Assembly (NCBI GenBank): GCA_034769895.1
Contig: CM068367.1
Location: forward strand, 1,314,681,046-1,314,745,045
Length of the DNA: 64,000 bases
Direction: 5' to 3'
DNA from: Magicicada septendecula
Lineage: Eukaryota > Arthropoda > Insecta > Hemiptera > Cicadidae
In this document: positions 14,841-27,130 of the stretch, piece after piece
How positions within the stretch are numbered: position 1 is the first letter of the stretch
Layout of the letters: each line of letters opens with the position of its first letter
Program-made: the position numbers and the translations under genes
Notes under the pieces: model-generated
Seen by the model: only the letters and a program-made list of their open reading frames with translations
Told to the model about the DNA's origin: nothing
Databases searched by the model: none

Positions 14841-17809
14841 TTAAATTTTACGCTTTAATTTTTCCATGTCACCAAAACCGTCCTAGTTGTACAGCCGCGA
14901 TATAATAAAGTGAAGACGGAGTTATGATCGCCCAACGTCCAACTTAATTTTTACTGAATAATTTATTGTAGTAGCTAATGTTTTGTACAAATTCAGTTTA
15001 TTCTTACCTGCAAACAATCCAGACACTTTAGTAACTTTGGTTTCGAATAATTCTACCCTGTATTTGCACCTTCTTCAAGGATTTTAGCTTTTTGGTTCCA
15101 TTAGTATGTAGTGCATCGCTTAGCTCGTTATTCTATTTGTCGTATTTGCTCTGATTTTTAATTTCCGGAAAATTTCGTTGTCGTTCCATTTGTACTGTCA
15201 TCAGTTTTGGAATGTTTTACGTATGTTGCACAAAGATTGGACGCGTCGTCTAGAAGCCAACGTGGTCGGTCGTGTAATAGTGAAGCTGCGCGACAGTGTT
15301 GAAACGTCGTGTTGTCGTGGAACACGAAAGTAACTTGTCACTTCTGTAGTTTTCCCTCCCTCAAATTTAAAATTGGCACCACCCATCACGTGTACGAGTT
15401 GTGTTACTCTTTGCTATTATCAGTCGAGTTTGAAACTATTGTGAATTATAATAGTATTACGTATGCCACTGTCAGTTTTAATTTTAAAGCTTAGTGAATT
15501 TTTTCAAGAATGGAACCCATCTCATTATATTATAGTAGTTACCCGTTTAACCGAAATAAAGGGGGCATGGTCACTTCTGGAAACATGCCTTTCATGTGGA
15601 AAAACATGACGAAAGTCAAAACCCCACAGAGGGGTAAACCAGCAAGACAACTGAGAGGAAATTATCATAAACATAGACGGTTTTTGCTGTTAAAAACGAC
15701 AATAGTCGTGGTTATACAGAGAAAATTGTTTTAATTTCACGCTGTTAAAATGTGATTTTGTACATTTTGTTATGTATAATAATCGAGTGTATTGTCCTAG
15801 AGCTCTTCTTCTAAGGTAGTTAACCTCTTCTGTATGACATGACAACCGTATTATTTTTCAACTACGTTGTTACGGTTAAGCCGAATTTCGATTAAACAGA
15901 GTTCAGTTAATCAGGTGTTTCCTGCAGGTACTCATAACTTTAATGGTTATGCAAGACTAGTCACAAACTCTAAGCTGTATTTTTTTCACATTGCTCTGTC
16001 AGCCAAGATTAACAATGAAACACCAAGTATCATCCCGTTCACAGATAATTGTTTGCTGTTACCATTGAATGCTTATCGGACACTTAACAGCGTTACGGAA
16101 GTGCTCTGTCCAAATTACTGTCCAGCCGTGAGGCTGTCAAACCATTTATGCGACAGAGGAAGTCGTTAATGGTTTAACAGAGCATCCGGTGCTGCAGACA
16201 AATATTGTTTGAACTCATTAAATCTGGTACCATTGACCTTTATTTGATAGTCAATTACAGACTGTTTTGGCCTATTCTGTGTTCTCTTCATCCTTGAGAA
16301 ATCCTTGATCGCAAACGTATAGGAATGAATTCAAACGGACTGAAAATAGCAGCGTTCTAAAAAAGTATTCAATTTCGTACATTTGTTTGCATATCGTTTT
16401 TACACGCTAGCGACCTTCAATGTCTGCGGTCGCCTTTGTGTAGTAAGCGCAAGCCTGTTGTCTTCACGTGTGCAGCAGAATGTCGATATCCGAATTAATA
16501 GTTGGGGAGAACGTCCATTTAATCGATTTGCTGAGCCTGCACCTTTTGGAAGGGATAAACAATTATAGAGTAACCATCATAACCATAGAGTAACATCACC
16601 AGAATTGTGAATGTGGGGGGGGGGCTGTAATGGAGATGATATTCCTTTTAAAAGGCTGCATTACTAGCCTTAAATGTAGGAATGGCACTATTAATTGCTC
16701 TTACAGACACTCGTTAAAAAAAAAATTATCTTCATAGCATGCATGGAATTATCTTCCATGGAATGCAGAGGAATTATCTTCTGTTTTGGTGCGATACTGA
16801 AGCCACTTCGTTTTCTAATTCCGCATTTCGAACAAGAGGATGAATAATTCCCGCATTGAAGAGGGCGACCAAGAGCTGCGTTCTTCAAAGGCATGGTGGG
16901 AAAGGAGATGAACTTCCTATCGTACTGCGATTTAATGAGGACAATGATGGAGAGAGAGACGTGGCTAACTCGACATGGCGTGGCCTTTAAATGATGATAA
17001 TGATGACGATTTCGAACATTCATCGCAATTTCCTTATCCAATGTAACCTGAAATCTGGATAATTGTCATCACAGTCCAACAACTAATCGCTTGCGTTATT
17101 GGTATTTCAATTTTTAAATAATCTACTACTTATATAGTTTCTCCATAAAAATAATTTATATTAAATTCTGGTCTTCGCAATTCTGTGTGTGCGTGTGACA
17201 CCAGCTCCTTTAAAAACAATGTTGGTTAATGTTTTCACGTCCGGACTTGTCTGGTCTAACCGCCTTCTTACGGCAAGAGGACTTAATACACTATCCAACG
17301 TTTAATGAAAAATGATAAAACGTTAAAGTGCGTGTATATGGATATAATTTCAATAGCGATCTCCCGTACGTGCGCGCGCTCGTGTGCGAGGGAGTATCTT
17401 TATCTAGGTCATTATTTGTCAACAACATAATAGTACACATATATTGTTGTATAACTATTTCCGCATAACTTAACCTATGAGTTATCTGTTTGGCAAGGTA
17501 GACCAGTGTACGCACTGGCAGACATTCAAGAACTGTTACGGCTGACAAACGGACAGACGGACGTTGTAAGTAACAAGAACAACGTCAGTAATGTCTTTGA
17601 ATTACTTACGATTCAGAGGAAAATATGATTCAATTGTTATTGTTATCTAAACTCTTATCTTGTCGTATAATTGCCGTCAGTATAGAAATGTTTTGTATAT
17701 ATGTATTATGTTTTTCAGTTATAAAATTCACAGATCGTGTCAAAAAGGTCCAGACAATGGATAAAATGTGAGAACTTCATTTTTAGACCACTGGTGCAGA
17801 AATCTGTCA
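14841..17809. other. Unassigned intergenic sequence
   Basis: No gene is recognised. Minor features are a G-run at 16615-16623 and a CA/GT-poor AT-rich background. The open frames at 15867-16169 and 16691-17041 (minus) have no known domain. Confidence 0.35.
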
Positions 17810-18235
17810 CTATCGGAGGCATATTTTCGGAACGGAGGACAAACAGGACTGGACTCCCCCCCCCCCCCCAGAGGGGAAAAAAATTTGATGCATTTTGTTA
17901 ATCTCTTAAGTTTTAGGTTGTTTATTATTTTCTCAGCTGTCTACGCTAATATAGTAGTAACTATTTTTTTACAATACAAACAGGTTTATTATACTGCATT
18001 AGCGTATACGTTTGAAATATAAAATATAGGAAAATAAATTCAGTCAATATGTATCTTGTACACAGTTTCAATGAGCGTATTTTTATTGCGTTATTACCGT
18101 TTACTTTAACGGGACTGACTTAAGCCACTTTATAAAGACAGTAATGTTGATTAGTCTTAACTTGTTTTTTTTTTCTTTTGTATGATGCCTACCCGACCCC
18201 GGACTCCTCCAAGGCCAAATCCTAGATATGCCACT
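17810..18235 (+). mobile_element. Non-autonomous hAT-like element (family copy A)
   Basis: This shares its whole length with the element at 42659-43158. Common blocks are GGACAAACAGGACTGGAC plus a C-run, GTTTATTATACTGCATTAGCG, GCGTTATTACCGTTTACTTT and the terminal CCTAGATATGCCACTG. The right end is clear at 18235. The left end is degraded around 17813, and no target duplication was found for this copy. There is no coding capacity. Confidence 0.7.
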
Positions 18236-18601
18236 GTTCAATATAATGAGATTTTTTGCTAATATCGGTAGCATTTACGATCAGTTAATGGCTGAAAATT
18301 TCTGAAAACTGTTCGCAAGTATGACAAAAGAAGTCTGAATTTCTGTTGTGTTTCAGGCGTTTATATATTTAATAATATTTAGGAGGAAGCAAATTCAAAG
18401 GTCATAATAAACAAATGAGACAGGGACTATTAAAATATAGGCCTCCGACTTTCAGAGACAGTAATAGTTCTAAATAATTAAAAATACAGACTTCAGATGC
18501 CATATAAAACGTGAATGGTATTCAATTAAACTGTAACAACTGATAACACAGGCCTGCGTAATATATAAATATTTTAAAAGCCTCAAATGTAATAAAATTT
18601 C

Positions 18602-19342
18602 GTGTTAGCTGAACACAAAAATCGCCTAAAATGTGCTCTTCGTATCGAAATGCTTGTATCATGTCTCAGTGTTGAACTGAAGGTCGTGCATACTTGCGTT
18701 CATATAAACAAGACAAAGTACGTGGTAATGTCCAACTCAGAGACCAGAAGGGCTCCTAGAGATTTCAACGTGAATGGGAAGTGTTTCAAAGGAGTGTCCT
18801 GCTTTAGTTATATAGGTCCCTTGGCATCAAATGATAATAACATTAGAACGAGTATAAGAGAAAGGATACAAGCAGAGAGTAGAGCCTACTTTCCAAGTAT
18901 TAACATCTTTAAAAACAATCTTGTTATAAGAGGTATAAAACTTAAAGTATATTATTATGACAAAACTGCTTTAAAATCATTTGAGCGCAGAATATTGCGT
19001 AAAATTTATGGCCCAGTAAGAGAAGAAGGCAGTTGGAGAATACGCAGTAACAATGAACTACTGGCTCTCATGCGTGGAAAGGACATAGTGAAATTCATCA
19101 AATCACAGAGGCTGCGTTGGCTGGGACTTGTGGAAAGAATGCCTGAGGAAAGAATGCTTAAAAAAATACTTAAGGGAAGATTATATACTACTAGACGTAG
19201 AAGTAGGGCAAGGATGAGATTGTTGGATGGCGTAATAGAAGATCTTGTTACCATAGGAATCAGAGAGTGTAGAGGAAGGGCGGAGATCAGGGAAGCATGC
19301 AGGAATATTGTTGAGGAGGCTAAAGCCCACCAAAGGCTGTAA
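18602..19342 (+). pseudogene. LINE ORF2 C-terminal ORF with internal deletion
   Basis: An open frame of 246 codons runs to the natural C-terminus of an arthropod LINE ORF2. It contains the YIGPL thumb segment (about residue 70), SFERRILRKIYGPVREEGSW (about 127-146), IKSQRLRWLGLVERMPEERM (about 165-184), and a basic R-rich tail ending EEAKAHQRL. The element is 5'-truncated: no RT catalytic FADD remains, and the start codon is incidental. The segment between KLKVYY and TALKSFERR is missing about 20 residues that in other copies hold the RPxxxYGxExWT motif. The deletion is in frame, so the ORF stays open but the protein would be defective. The palindromic mariner-like element begins 20 bp downstream. 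Confidence 0.8.
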
Positions 19343-19361
19343 CGCCAGATAAGAAGACATA

Positions 19362-20284
19362 CGAGGGTTAGTTGAAAAGTTCGCGGAGCGACATCTATAG
19401 CTCAGTGGTAGAACTAAAATCTTTCATGTGCTGCAAGACGTATATTTTGCGTGAACACCTGTTATTTTCCAGTTATATCTGTCAATTTATTCACTTTTTA
19501 CTAGCTGTTTGAAATTTTCCTGTCACGCGTGTTTTTAAAATGGACAAAATCAAACATCCTGTTTGTGATGCTTTCTCTGTTAAAAACGTTTTAGCGCCAA
19601 TGAAAAATCAAAACGAAATTATAAATGTGTTAGGAGATGCTGCGCCTTCAGAAACAACGGTAAGTGGGGCACACTCGAGTTTAAACGTGGTCGTACAAGC
19701 ACTAAAGACTAGCCCAGCAGTGGACGTAAAAAAGTGCAACAAAAAGTGGTATTATTGAAAAAAAATCATAGTCTGTTGGAAGACTGCAGATTGAGGAGTG
19801 GATAACGTTACTGAAATCATAGGCATCTCATATGAGCGTGTACATCATACTTTAACTCAAGAAGTTGGTGTGAAAAAGCGTTGTGGAAGATAGCTGCCGC
19901 ATCTGGGGAGTTGTTGCATTTTTGGGCGTCCAGTGCGACCACGTTTTCAATGCTCGTACAACCACGTTTAAACTCAAGTACCTACTTACAAACCGTTGGT
20001 TTTGAAGTCGCAGCATCTCCTGACACATTTACAATTTCGTTTTGAATTTCCGTTGGGGGTAAACAATTTTTAACAAAGAATCACACCATGATGTTTGATT
20101 TTGTCCGTTTTTCAAAACCCGCATGCATGACACGTCAATTTTAAACAGCTTCTAAACAGTGAATAAATTGATAGATAGATTTGGAAATTCACAGGAGTTC
20201 ACATAAAATACAAATCTTGCTGCACATTTAAGTTTTACGTTTAAGTTACAGATGTCGCTCCGCGAACTTTTCAACTAACCGTCG
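19362..20284. mobile_element. Palindromic mariner-like element
   Basis: A TA dinucleotide flanks both ends (19360-19361 and 20285-20286). The terminal 35 bp are inverted with one mismatch: 19362-19396 contains GGTTAGTTGAAAAGTTCGCG and mirrors 20250-20284. Homology does not stop at the TIR. The plus strand from 19397 to about 19720 aligns with the reverse complement of about 19930-20250, at roughly three quarters identity by eye. Both arms therefore contain the same 5' UTR and transposase start region. Only about 19760-19930 is unique, and it encodes the next part of the helix-turn-helix region. The element is a head-to-head dimer of a mariner 5' half, with no catalytic domain. Confidence 0.85.
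19540..19758 (+). pseudogene. Mariner transposase N-terminal fragment
   Basis: The frame from 19540 gives a 72-residue N-terminal piece. It includes QNEIINVLGDAAPSETTVSG, which resembles the first helix-turn-helix of mariner transposases (xxEIxxxLxxvyGdxAPsxxTVxrW). After a stop, the sequence at about 19803-19885 still reads VTEIIGISYERVHHTLTQE, matching the second helix-turn-helix (IxxxlgiSxgsvhxILtxdLgm). The DDE catalytic domain is absent because an inverted copy of the 5' half begins about 50 bp later. It cannot encode an active transposase. Confidence 0.7.
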
Positions 20285-20286
20285 TA

Positions 20287-21090
20287 TATACGAGCTCCTT
20301 CACATATAATTAATCGTATAATCGTTAAAATTGAGGAAAAAATAAAACTAATCATCACGATAAGCGATAAACACGTATCATGTAATTCTCCTATGATCGA
20401 TAGGTCAGTAGTGCTTTCAAAGACAAACTAAGTATACCGTCGTAAAGTTTTCATTCCCCAGTTTTATAATTGTCTCCGATGTTACCGGTCACAAATAGGA
20501 AATTCAAGAAGAAGTGTTCCCAAACCTACAGAGCTGCGCTGTTTGTATAAACATAATCGTATGACGTACTGTTATTGCACGTTATCGTCGTAACGGTCCG
20601 AACACGACACGACGCTGAACTTTGCCGAGTACGTGCGACTGTGCGAATGCATATGTGAAATGCGTATAAGGTAACTTATTAAAATAAAACTTTATCTTAA
20701 TGGGAATTTAAAGTTAACGAGGCAATGGGCAATAAACGGGGTTACGCACCAAAGGTTAGAGACGTGAGTTAATTAAAAGCGAAGAAGAGAAAAAGAATAC
20801 AGAAAATTATTGAGTAAGTGTAAATCGTTTGAAACGCGGTATTATTTTAAATATTTTCGTAATGTAATCCCGCTACTTTCATTCGTTGATTAATGGTGAA
20901 CTTAATTCCTGCACCTAAGATTTTAGTTGTCTAGATAAATAAGTAGGCTAATGTACGTTTGTTTCTCTTATGGACGGACTTTCTAGCGAGGTAATCGATA
21001 CCTAAAGCTTTCACGGCCGGCGTCAGCTGTAATGTAATTGACTTGTCTCGAACTATTAGGCCGTGGTTCACTCCTGCCGCTGTGAACAAA
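20287..21090. other. Unassigned intergenic sequence
   Basis: Nothing recognisable was found. Confidence 0.35.
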
Positions 21091-21123
21091 CGTTTCGGCC
21101 TCTCCGCTGGAGACCATCTTCAG
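21091..21123 (-). ncRNA. Hammerhead/Penelope-terminus-like motif
   Basis: The minus strand reads CTGAAGAT, then a 6-bp stem GGTCTC/GAGGCC around a 7-nt loop, then GAAACG. The order CUGANGA, stem II, GAAAC is that of hammerhead ribozymes, which are known from the terminal repeats of Penelope-like elements. There is one extra U before stem II, so activity is doubtful. A second site with the same layout lies at 40293-40332. No Penelope ORF is nearby. Confidence 0.35.
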
Positions 21124-22164
21124 CGGACAATTCGGGAACTGGCGCGGATCTTCACCACTTAAGCACTGTACTGTGGCAAAAGATTTTAGCGAAGGCTTAC
21201 GGTTTGTTGCCAGACTGTCGGAGTCACGACCTCACAGAGCATGTAAAACGTTTACTTTTTTAACTTTTGAGTCGTCGATCATGAGATACTGGTGGTTAAA
21301 AGAATATTTTAAGCTACTCGCGAAAGGTTTCCGTACAGAATTGGTTCACAGACGAACATATATGTCGGTGTATAACGATTCACATAACACGAAGCTTGTT
21401 GTTCAAAGTGTTCTCCTCTGTCCTCCTCATTAAGAAGCAAACTAATAAATTTGTTCGTGCAAACGTTATCTTCGTGCAAAGATAAAGGTAAATTTTTCTT
21501 GTATTAACTTTTGGTTTAATTTTGGTTTTATTAACTTTGTATTTTGGGAAAATCACAATACAGTATATTCAGTTCATTGCGAAATATTTGTTAATAAATT
21601 GTTTACATTCAAAGAAGTTGATATTTGTTTTTTTTTTTAATACGTATTTTCGTATTTACATACTTTCATAATGCCTGATAGAAATGTCATAGAAAAAAGA
21701 AGTTTAGTTTAGCCCAAGTAGCTCACCTCAGTTCTCAAGCTGAAAAAGTAGCTCAGTGTGTAGGGACGTTTCGCGATGTAAGACCTAGTGCATTCTGAAT
21801 ACGTGCTGGCCAGCAATTAGTTGAGCTGTGCAAATTATACAGGATCTGTCTTATAATGTGAACTGTATAATGTTCAGATGTATGTGGATAACCGATGCGA
21901 GAGACAGGTCGTCACAGGAAAACTGTACGAGAGTGGAAGCTTCGTTGGACGGAATGTAGAAGTTGCACTGCTTAAGGACATGAACGTTACTGTTGTCCAA
22001 GGGATTATTCAGCGAGTTGCTGGTCTCAATTTTCCATCATTTAATTAAATCTAATTCAAAGAAATTTATCATTCAGTAATACACGAGACAGAATCTAATT
22101 ACATATGCGTGCTCGTGGGTGGCATTATGAAGCACGTTCATGTAGACATAATACATTTTCATAG

Positions 22165-22168
<4 letters not shown>
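21124..22168. other. Unassigned sequence
   Basis: Two overlapping open frames (21063-21263 and 21173-21433) show no known motif. Nothing else is recognised. Confidence 0.35.

Positions 22169-22202
<34 letters not shown>
22169..22202. repeat. (AT)n microsatellite
   Basis: About 34 bp of alternating AT. Confidence 0.95.
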
Positions 22203-22205
<3 letters not shown>

Positions 22206-22357
22206 GCACAGTTGTGGTAGTTGCACCAAGATAAGCACGATTGAGAGTCCAGAAATTTCGGAGGGAAGGCTTAAGAGGAATACTTAAAAAGATGTCTTTG
22301 AGAATGTTAATTCGTCAGAAAATATCACTAACAGTAGTCGCCATTTTCAGTACTTGT

Positions 22358-22462
22358 TGCTGTTGTTCGTCGTCTTCTTCTTCTTCTTCTGCTGCTGCTG
22401 CTCCTCCCCTTCTCCTCTTCCTCGTCCACCACTTGATGACCTAGGCTGCACCGCCTGTTCCG
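22358..22462 (-). repeat. Trinucleotide tract plus probable LINE 3' tail
   Basis: GTCGTCTTCTTC-type and CTG triplets (22358-22405) are followed by a CT-rich stretch. At 22453-22462 is GCCTGTTCCG, the 3'-end signature of other minus-strand LINE copies here, which also lies next to a triplet tail. The Ser/Ala-rich open frame over the triplets is an artefact. Confidence 0.4.
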
Positions 22463-22599
22463 GAAATAATTTTTACCTCAGGTGTCCCACACTTCATTGA
22501 CCTATGGGCTTGTGATTCAGGGCGATTCGGGGAAGATGACGGTCTTGTTACATTCATTGTAAAGGGTTCTTCCAATTTACTTCGTATTCAGTAATTTTA

Positions 22600-23140
22600 T
22601 TTTCCAAATTGAAAATTCCAAGCCATATCTTATATTTTCGTTAATTATTCTGTCTGTTAACGCGCAATGTCTTACAACTCTGACAAATTTCATTTCAGCT
22701 TATATAATTTTTCTTCTATCTTTCTTTAAAAGTTCCAAGGTCTTAACTCCCGTACAATGCCACTTCTACAGACTTGTAAAACTTCAGTTTAGTTTGTTTT
22801 CTAGTTTTATATTTTAAAGTTCTATGAATTGTTTCACATATATGTTTAAATCTATTAAGTTTATTTTCAACGTCACAATCTCCTGCAGGTAATCCAAATG
22901 TCAAAACTAAACCTACTTCAAAATGTTGGCATTTATATCTAATTTAGTTTTTGCTGGGTATTTCCCCCATACATGTCATTGCTTTTGATTTTTGTTGAGA
23001 TATCAATCTGTATTTCTCTGCTATATTTTGAAAAATAAAAATACTTCCCTCTGTAGATCAACTTCTGTCCATTGTATAATAACAAGTCGTCCGCATTTAA
23101 GTAGGTTTTTGTTATACATAGGTACTAATTTTTGCTTTGA
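22600..23140 (-). pseudogene. LINE reverse transcriptase relic
   Basis: On the minus strand several frames show LINE RT order. NADDLLLYNGQK at about 23060-23100 is an A-DD catalytic box followed by the usual strand. Then come a segment like STKKSKxMxxxGKxPxxxK (about 22970), a YLG-like region, and KTRKQTKLKFYKSV-like sequence (about 22780) leading to LYGSE. Many frameshifts and stops make it an old copy. The poly-purine tail at 23165-23330 could be a separate insertion. Confidence 0.6.
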
Positions 23141-23164
23141 TCGACTGACATCTTGAATTCAGGA

Positions 23165-23330
23165 TTTTCATCATCAACATCATCATCTTCTTCTTCTTCT
23201 TTTCTTTATCTGGCCCTTCTGTCTAACAGCGTCGGGTTGTAGGGAGCCTCTTTGTATCCCCTCTATCTATTCCTGTCCGTGCACATAGCCTTCATTTCCT
23301 GTAAACTCGACTTTATGATTTTGAGTTGTG
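23165..23330 (-). mobile_element. LINE 3' UTR with (GAA)/(GAT) tail
   Basis: In reverse complement this is a 3' UTR-like stretch (CCCTACAACCCGACGCTGTT, then AGACAGAAGGGCCAGATAAA) ending in a GAA/GAT triplet tail at 23167-23200. Short tandem tails are typical of several LINE clades. There is no coding part. Confidence 0.5.
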
Positions 23331-26300
23331 ATAATGTACCGATTTCATGATCCAGAAATATGGCAACCAACCTAGAAGAATCGTCAGTGAAGTGATGCGT
23401 TAGTCATACAATGTACTACTAGAAAAGCAAAGTGAAACAAATCAGAACCAACTGAGAAATCACAGTGGTCGATTCTCAGAAATAAGACGATTAGAATTGT
23501 GGAATATTTATTTTTGATTCACCTTAGGGTAGGAAAGCTTTGGAGTAAATAAAAAAATTAAATAAACAAATAAGAGTTGTAGGAAATTGTTGATTTAAAA
23601 TGAGACGAGGTACGGAATTAATTTAAAAAATATATATATTAAGCACACATTTGCTACGTGTACATTGTTATATGTGTAACGTGTAAATTAAATATACCAC
23701 ATTTTTTTTTAATTTTGTTGATCTGAATACCTACCACCATTGAATTTAAAATAAGGATTAAATATGTCCAAAAACAGAACTTATTACTTTGTTTACTCTA
23801 GATGCCCTACAACCATGAGGTGTAAGGCAGACAAGAAGAAAACTCAGTAAAGGTTAAAAAAAAAAGATGTCAGCGATGCTTCTTCACGTTTTGATACGTT
23901 TTTAAGTTCAGATTGGCCTCAAAATACTACTATTTCAATATTAATTACTGGATGTCTAAAACCCTTGCCTCGAATGATTGAGTCGCCGTTACGTTCAGCG
24001 TTTACGAAATTCCATCGTCTTTATCGTAGGCGACCACTCACGAAAGCTCTCTCTCTCTCTCTGTCTCGTTCCACTGCTTCATTTAAAGCTTTTAATTAAT
24101 TAATGGTGGGTCCGTACAAGTAGCGCTTTGTGTACGCGCAGATAAGCAGTAATTAGTTCGCTAATGCTTTCCGTTGATTTTTATTTCCTTTTTGACTCAG
24201 TACGCTAGTGTATGTGCACGCAACAACTATCTGCGCTTTGCCTTAACAACTACTGTGCACTTTGTGAGGACGCCGCTGACTGCATCCGCTATATACCGAC
24301 ACAAAGATACGTCTTTGAAACTGGAACAGTAGCCAGTGGTATTTCTGTCAGAGCTTCGTCAGTAACAAGTGCGGTAGGGTTGCAAAAATGAAAAAACTAT
24401 TACGTCCCCAACGGTCATGATGTAGAAAATATTTTTCCTTACTGGACGTGAAACAATTCTCATATCAGCTTACGTTTACGTTAAAGTTTACGTGTTTCTT
24501 TAGTTTTTGACAATCAGTCACAATGATCTAAAGGAACGTGTAATATCATCGGGCGTTGTGCTCCGCCCTCACACTCAACGCTACGTCAAATCGGCAAGAT
24601 TTTGTTCTCTCCAAGATTACGATTAGGCGTGGAGTCAGGCAGTCTCTATATTGACACCCGTCATTTTTATTCAAGTAGGCACGTCGTGAATCCTATGATA
24701 TCCTTACAGACTGCTGTTGCATCCGTACCATCGATCACTGACCATGTTTCATAGAACTGTGTTTCGAAAGACTAAATGCTTTTAATACGGCTCTGTTTGG
24801 CACATCCCCGATGTTGTAAACTGTATACCGTGTTGTTACATGCGTTCTAGTTTACCTTGCCAATTTTGACTTTCGCCCCCACGAAACAGTACAACACTTA
24901 AATTCTAAGTTCAATTCAGCCCTTTTTTTACACGTCCTTGCTGTACAACCTTCACATCCAGATCCTTCTGGAGTTTTTTTTACTGTATTTCGTAGAGAAT
25001 CGTTCGGACCTTTAAGGAATGAACTGGCGTTAATTTGTGGCTTCTATTAGAAATACAAATAAGAACATTCACTTTCCTTTTCGCTTCTTTCCTTTGTATT
25101 TTGAATCAATATTTAATTCGAAATTGGAGAATTACAAGTGTTGTTACCGTTTGAAGCAAAGTTATCCGTCGTTGATATGTCCAATGGATGCCAAAGAATG
25201 AAGTTTCGCTAATAATGATGACGGGCTCTTCAAAAAATTCCATAACCTAATCGTAATATCCTGTAGCTAACATTTGTTAATCGACATAAGCAATTTTTCT
25301 TTTCTTTGTATTTTAAACAATTATTTTCAAACCCTTTGAATGCGCATCCTTCACATAATTTAGTAAACGTTTTAAAACGGGCATAATGTATCTACAATCT
25401 ACATTAAGGTTTTTATGTAGGGTTTTGAAAAGATGTTGAAAGGTTTGTGAGATACCTGGCTTTTTCTAACAAAAAAGCGGGAAAGAATTAAACGATTTCA
25501 GTCGCTCGCCTAGACATTTGTTTCTGTTACCTAAATGTTGTTATATTAATTATTTCTGTTTTCCTGCCTAATGGAGAACAGGGTTACTATGTGATGTGTA
25601 TTTCATTTCGGCATTTCTTTGACCGTTTCTTATCGTACCCTTCTTATTAGTGAGTCTGTTGTCGCATTAGCTTTATTAATCGCGTTCGTTCCAGAACTCG
25701 GCGACACTAGGGTAGGAGAGGCTGTTTGTTATTTAAAACAGGACTTCTACTTCAGTTGTTCTACGCTTATGTCTTTTTTTTTAACCTAATGGGAGATTAA
25801 TTACCTGTCATAGTAAAAAACACTACTATTAATGTACCTACTTTCAGTTCTTGTCAGTTTTTGAAAATGTATGGTAGTTAGTAGAAAATTCACATTGTTT
25901 ATAATATTATTTAATGTGAACTCACATTCTGAATTCGAACATATGTGATTCGAATGGTCCCTGGAAGCTATTAGGAATACATGAGGATTAGATTTCTATG
26001 CTAGAAAAAATTACGTGCACATTAGTTCTTTAATAACAGTTTTCATGTAGTGTTTTCACAGCATATGACATATATTCCACGCGAATAATTCCCATAAAAT
26101 AAGAATAAATGAATATTAATTTCTAACGTCGGTTCATAAGACTTAAAGCTATTTAAAACATCATTTAAGCTTTAAATACTTTCATTTCTGTCCCTTTGAG
26201 TTTCATTGATACTATAACCGACTTTTGTTAGTATAATAATTTAACAAATAAATGAAAAACTGTAATTATGTTATTGGAGAGTAATACTTTTGGAGGTAGT

Positions 26301-26664
26301 TTCATGTATTAGTTAGGAGTTTTGGAGGTAGATTTTTTGGAATGTTATATCTTCAGGAGTGAGCTACACTTCTTAATACCAATTCTTCCACACTATCCAT
26401 TGATTTTCATATTTAGAATAGTCGTAATTTTTAAAGTCCTCTTCTCTGTCTACACCTGTCTATTTGTTTTCAACTCTTTCCAATGTCTGTCTATCAGTAT
26501 CTTTGTGTCTGTTTACTTGTGTATCTGACCGCCTGCTTTATCGGTCTTCCCTCTCTCCCCTCTCCATCTCTCCCTTCTCGCTCCCTCTTTACTCTTTATC
26601 CGTCTGTCTATTCATCTCTCTCTTTCCTCATTCTCTTTCATACTAATCAAGTTTAAGAATATCA
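23331..26664. other. Unassigned intergenic sequence
   Basis: No gene is recognised. A short CT run lies at 24048-24065. At 26430-26640 there is pyrimidine-rich low-complexity sequence, which explains the open frames there. Confidence 0.35.
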
Positions 26665-27130
26665 TCATCATCTTCTTCTTCTTTTTCTTAACGGTTTTAG
26701 GCTTTAAAGGCCTGTTCCTATTCCAAAGTCTACCTTTTCTTAGGTCTACCAACTTTTCTTCTGCCTCTAGGGTTGTAATCTTTCGCCGTCTTCGGTATTC
26801 TACTTTCTTCCATTCTGTTGATGTGTTGAATCCATTCTCTTCTGTATTTTTTAATCCTTTCATTAACTGCAAAAATATCTAAATCACTGCTTACCTCGTC
26901 GTTTTTTATATGATCTCGTCTATTACACCTTTAACTGATCGCAGAAATTTCATCTCTGCTGTTTGTATCTTCTGTTCACCTTTTTTCTTTATGACCCAAG
27001 TTCCAGAACCATACAGTAGTATAGGTATTGGCATTGTTTTATAAAATTTTATTTGTATTCTTTTCTACATTTATTTCCCAACGTTCTCCAAATCGTTCCA
27101 AATATTATTGTGAAATTCGTCACTTTATTT
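26665..27130 (-). pseudogene. LINE 3' end (copy 1 of a shared subfamily)
   Basis: This is a minus-strand LINE 3' end that aligns closely with 32720-33170. Shared blocks include CCAACTTTTCTTCTGCCTCT / CCAACTTTTATTTTGCCTCT and the long stretch around GTATTCTACTTTCTTCCATT. Its translation includes GSGTWVIKKKGEQKIQTAEM-like sequence at about 26945-27015, matching the ORF2 C-terminus. A CAT/CTT triplet tail sits at 26661-26690. The copy is truncated and frameshifted. Confidence 0.75.

Noticed and set aside
19394-19414. TATAGCTCAGTGGTAGAAC, resembling a tRNA A box
   Set aside because: It lies just inside the mariner TIR, the other arm lacks it, and no B box or cloverleaf follows.
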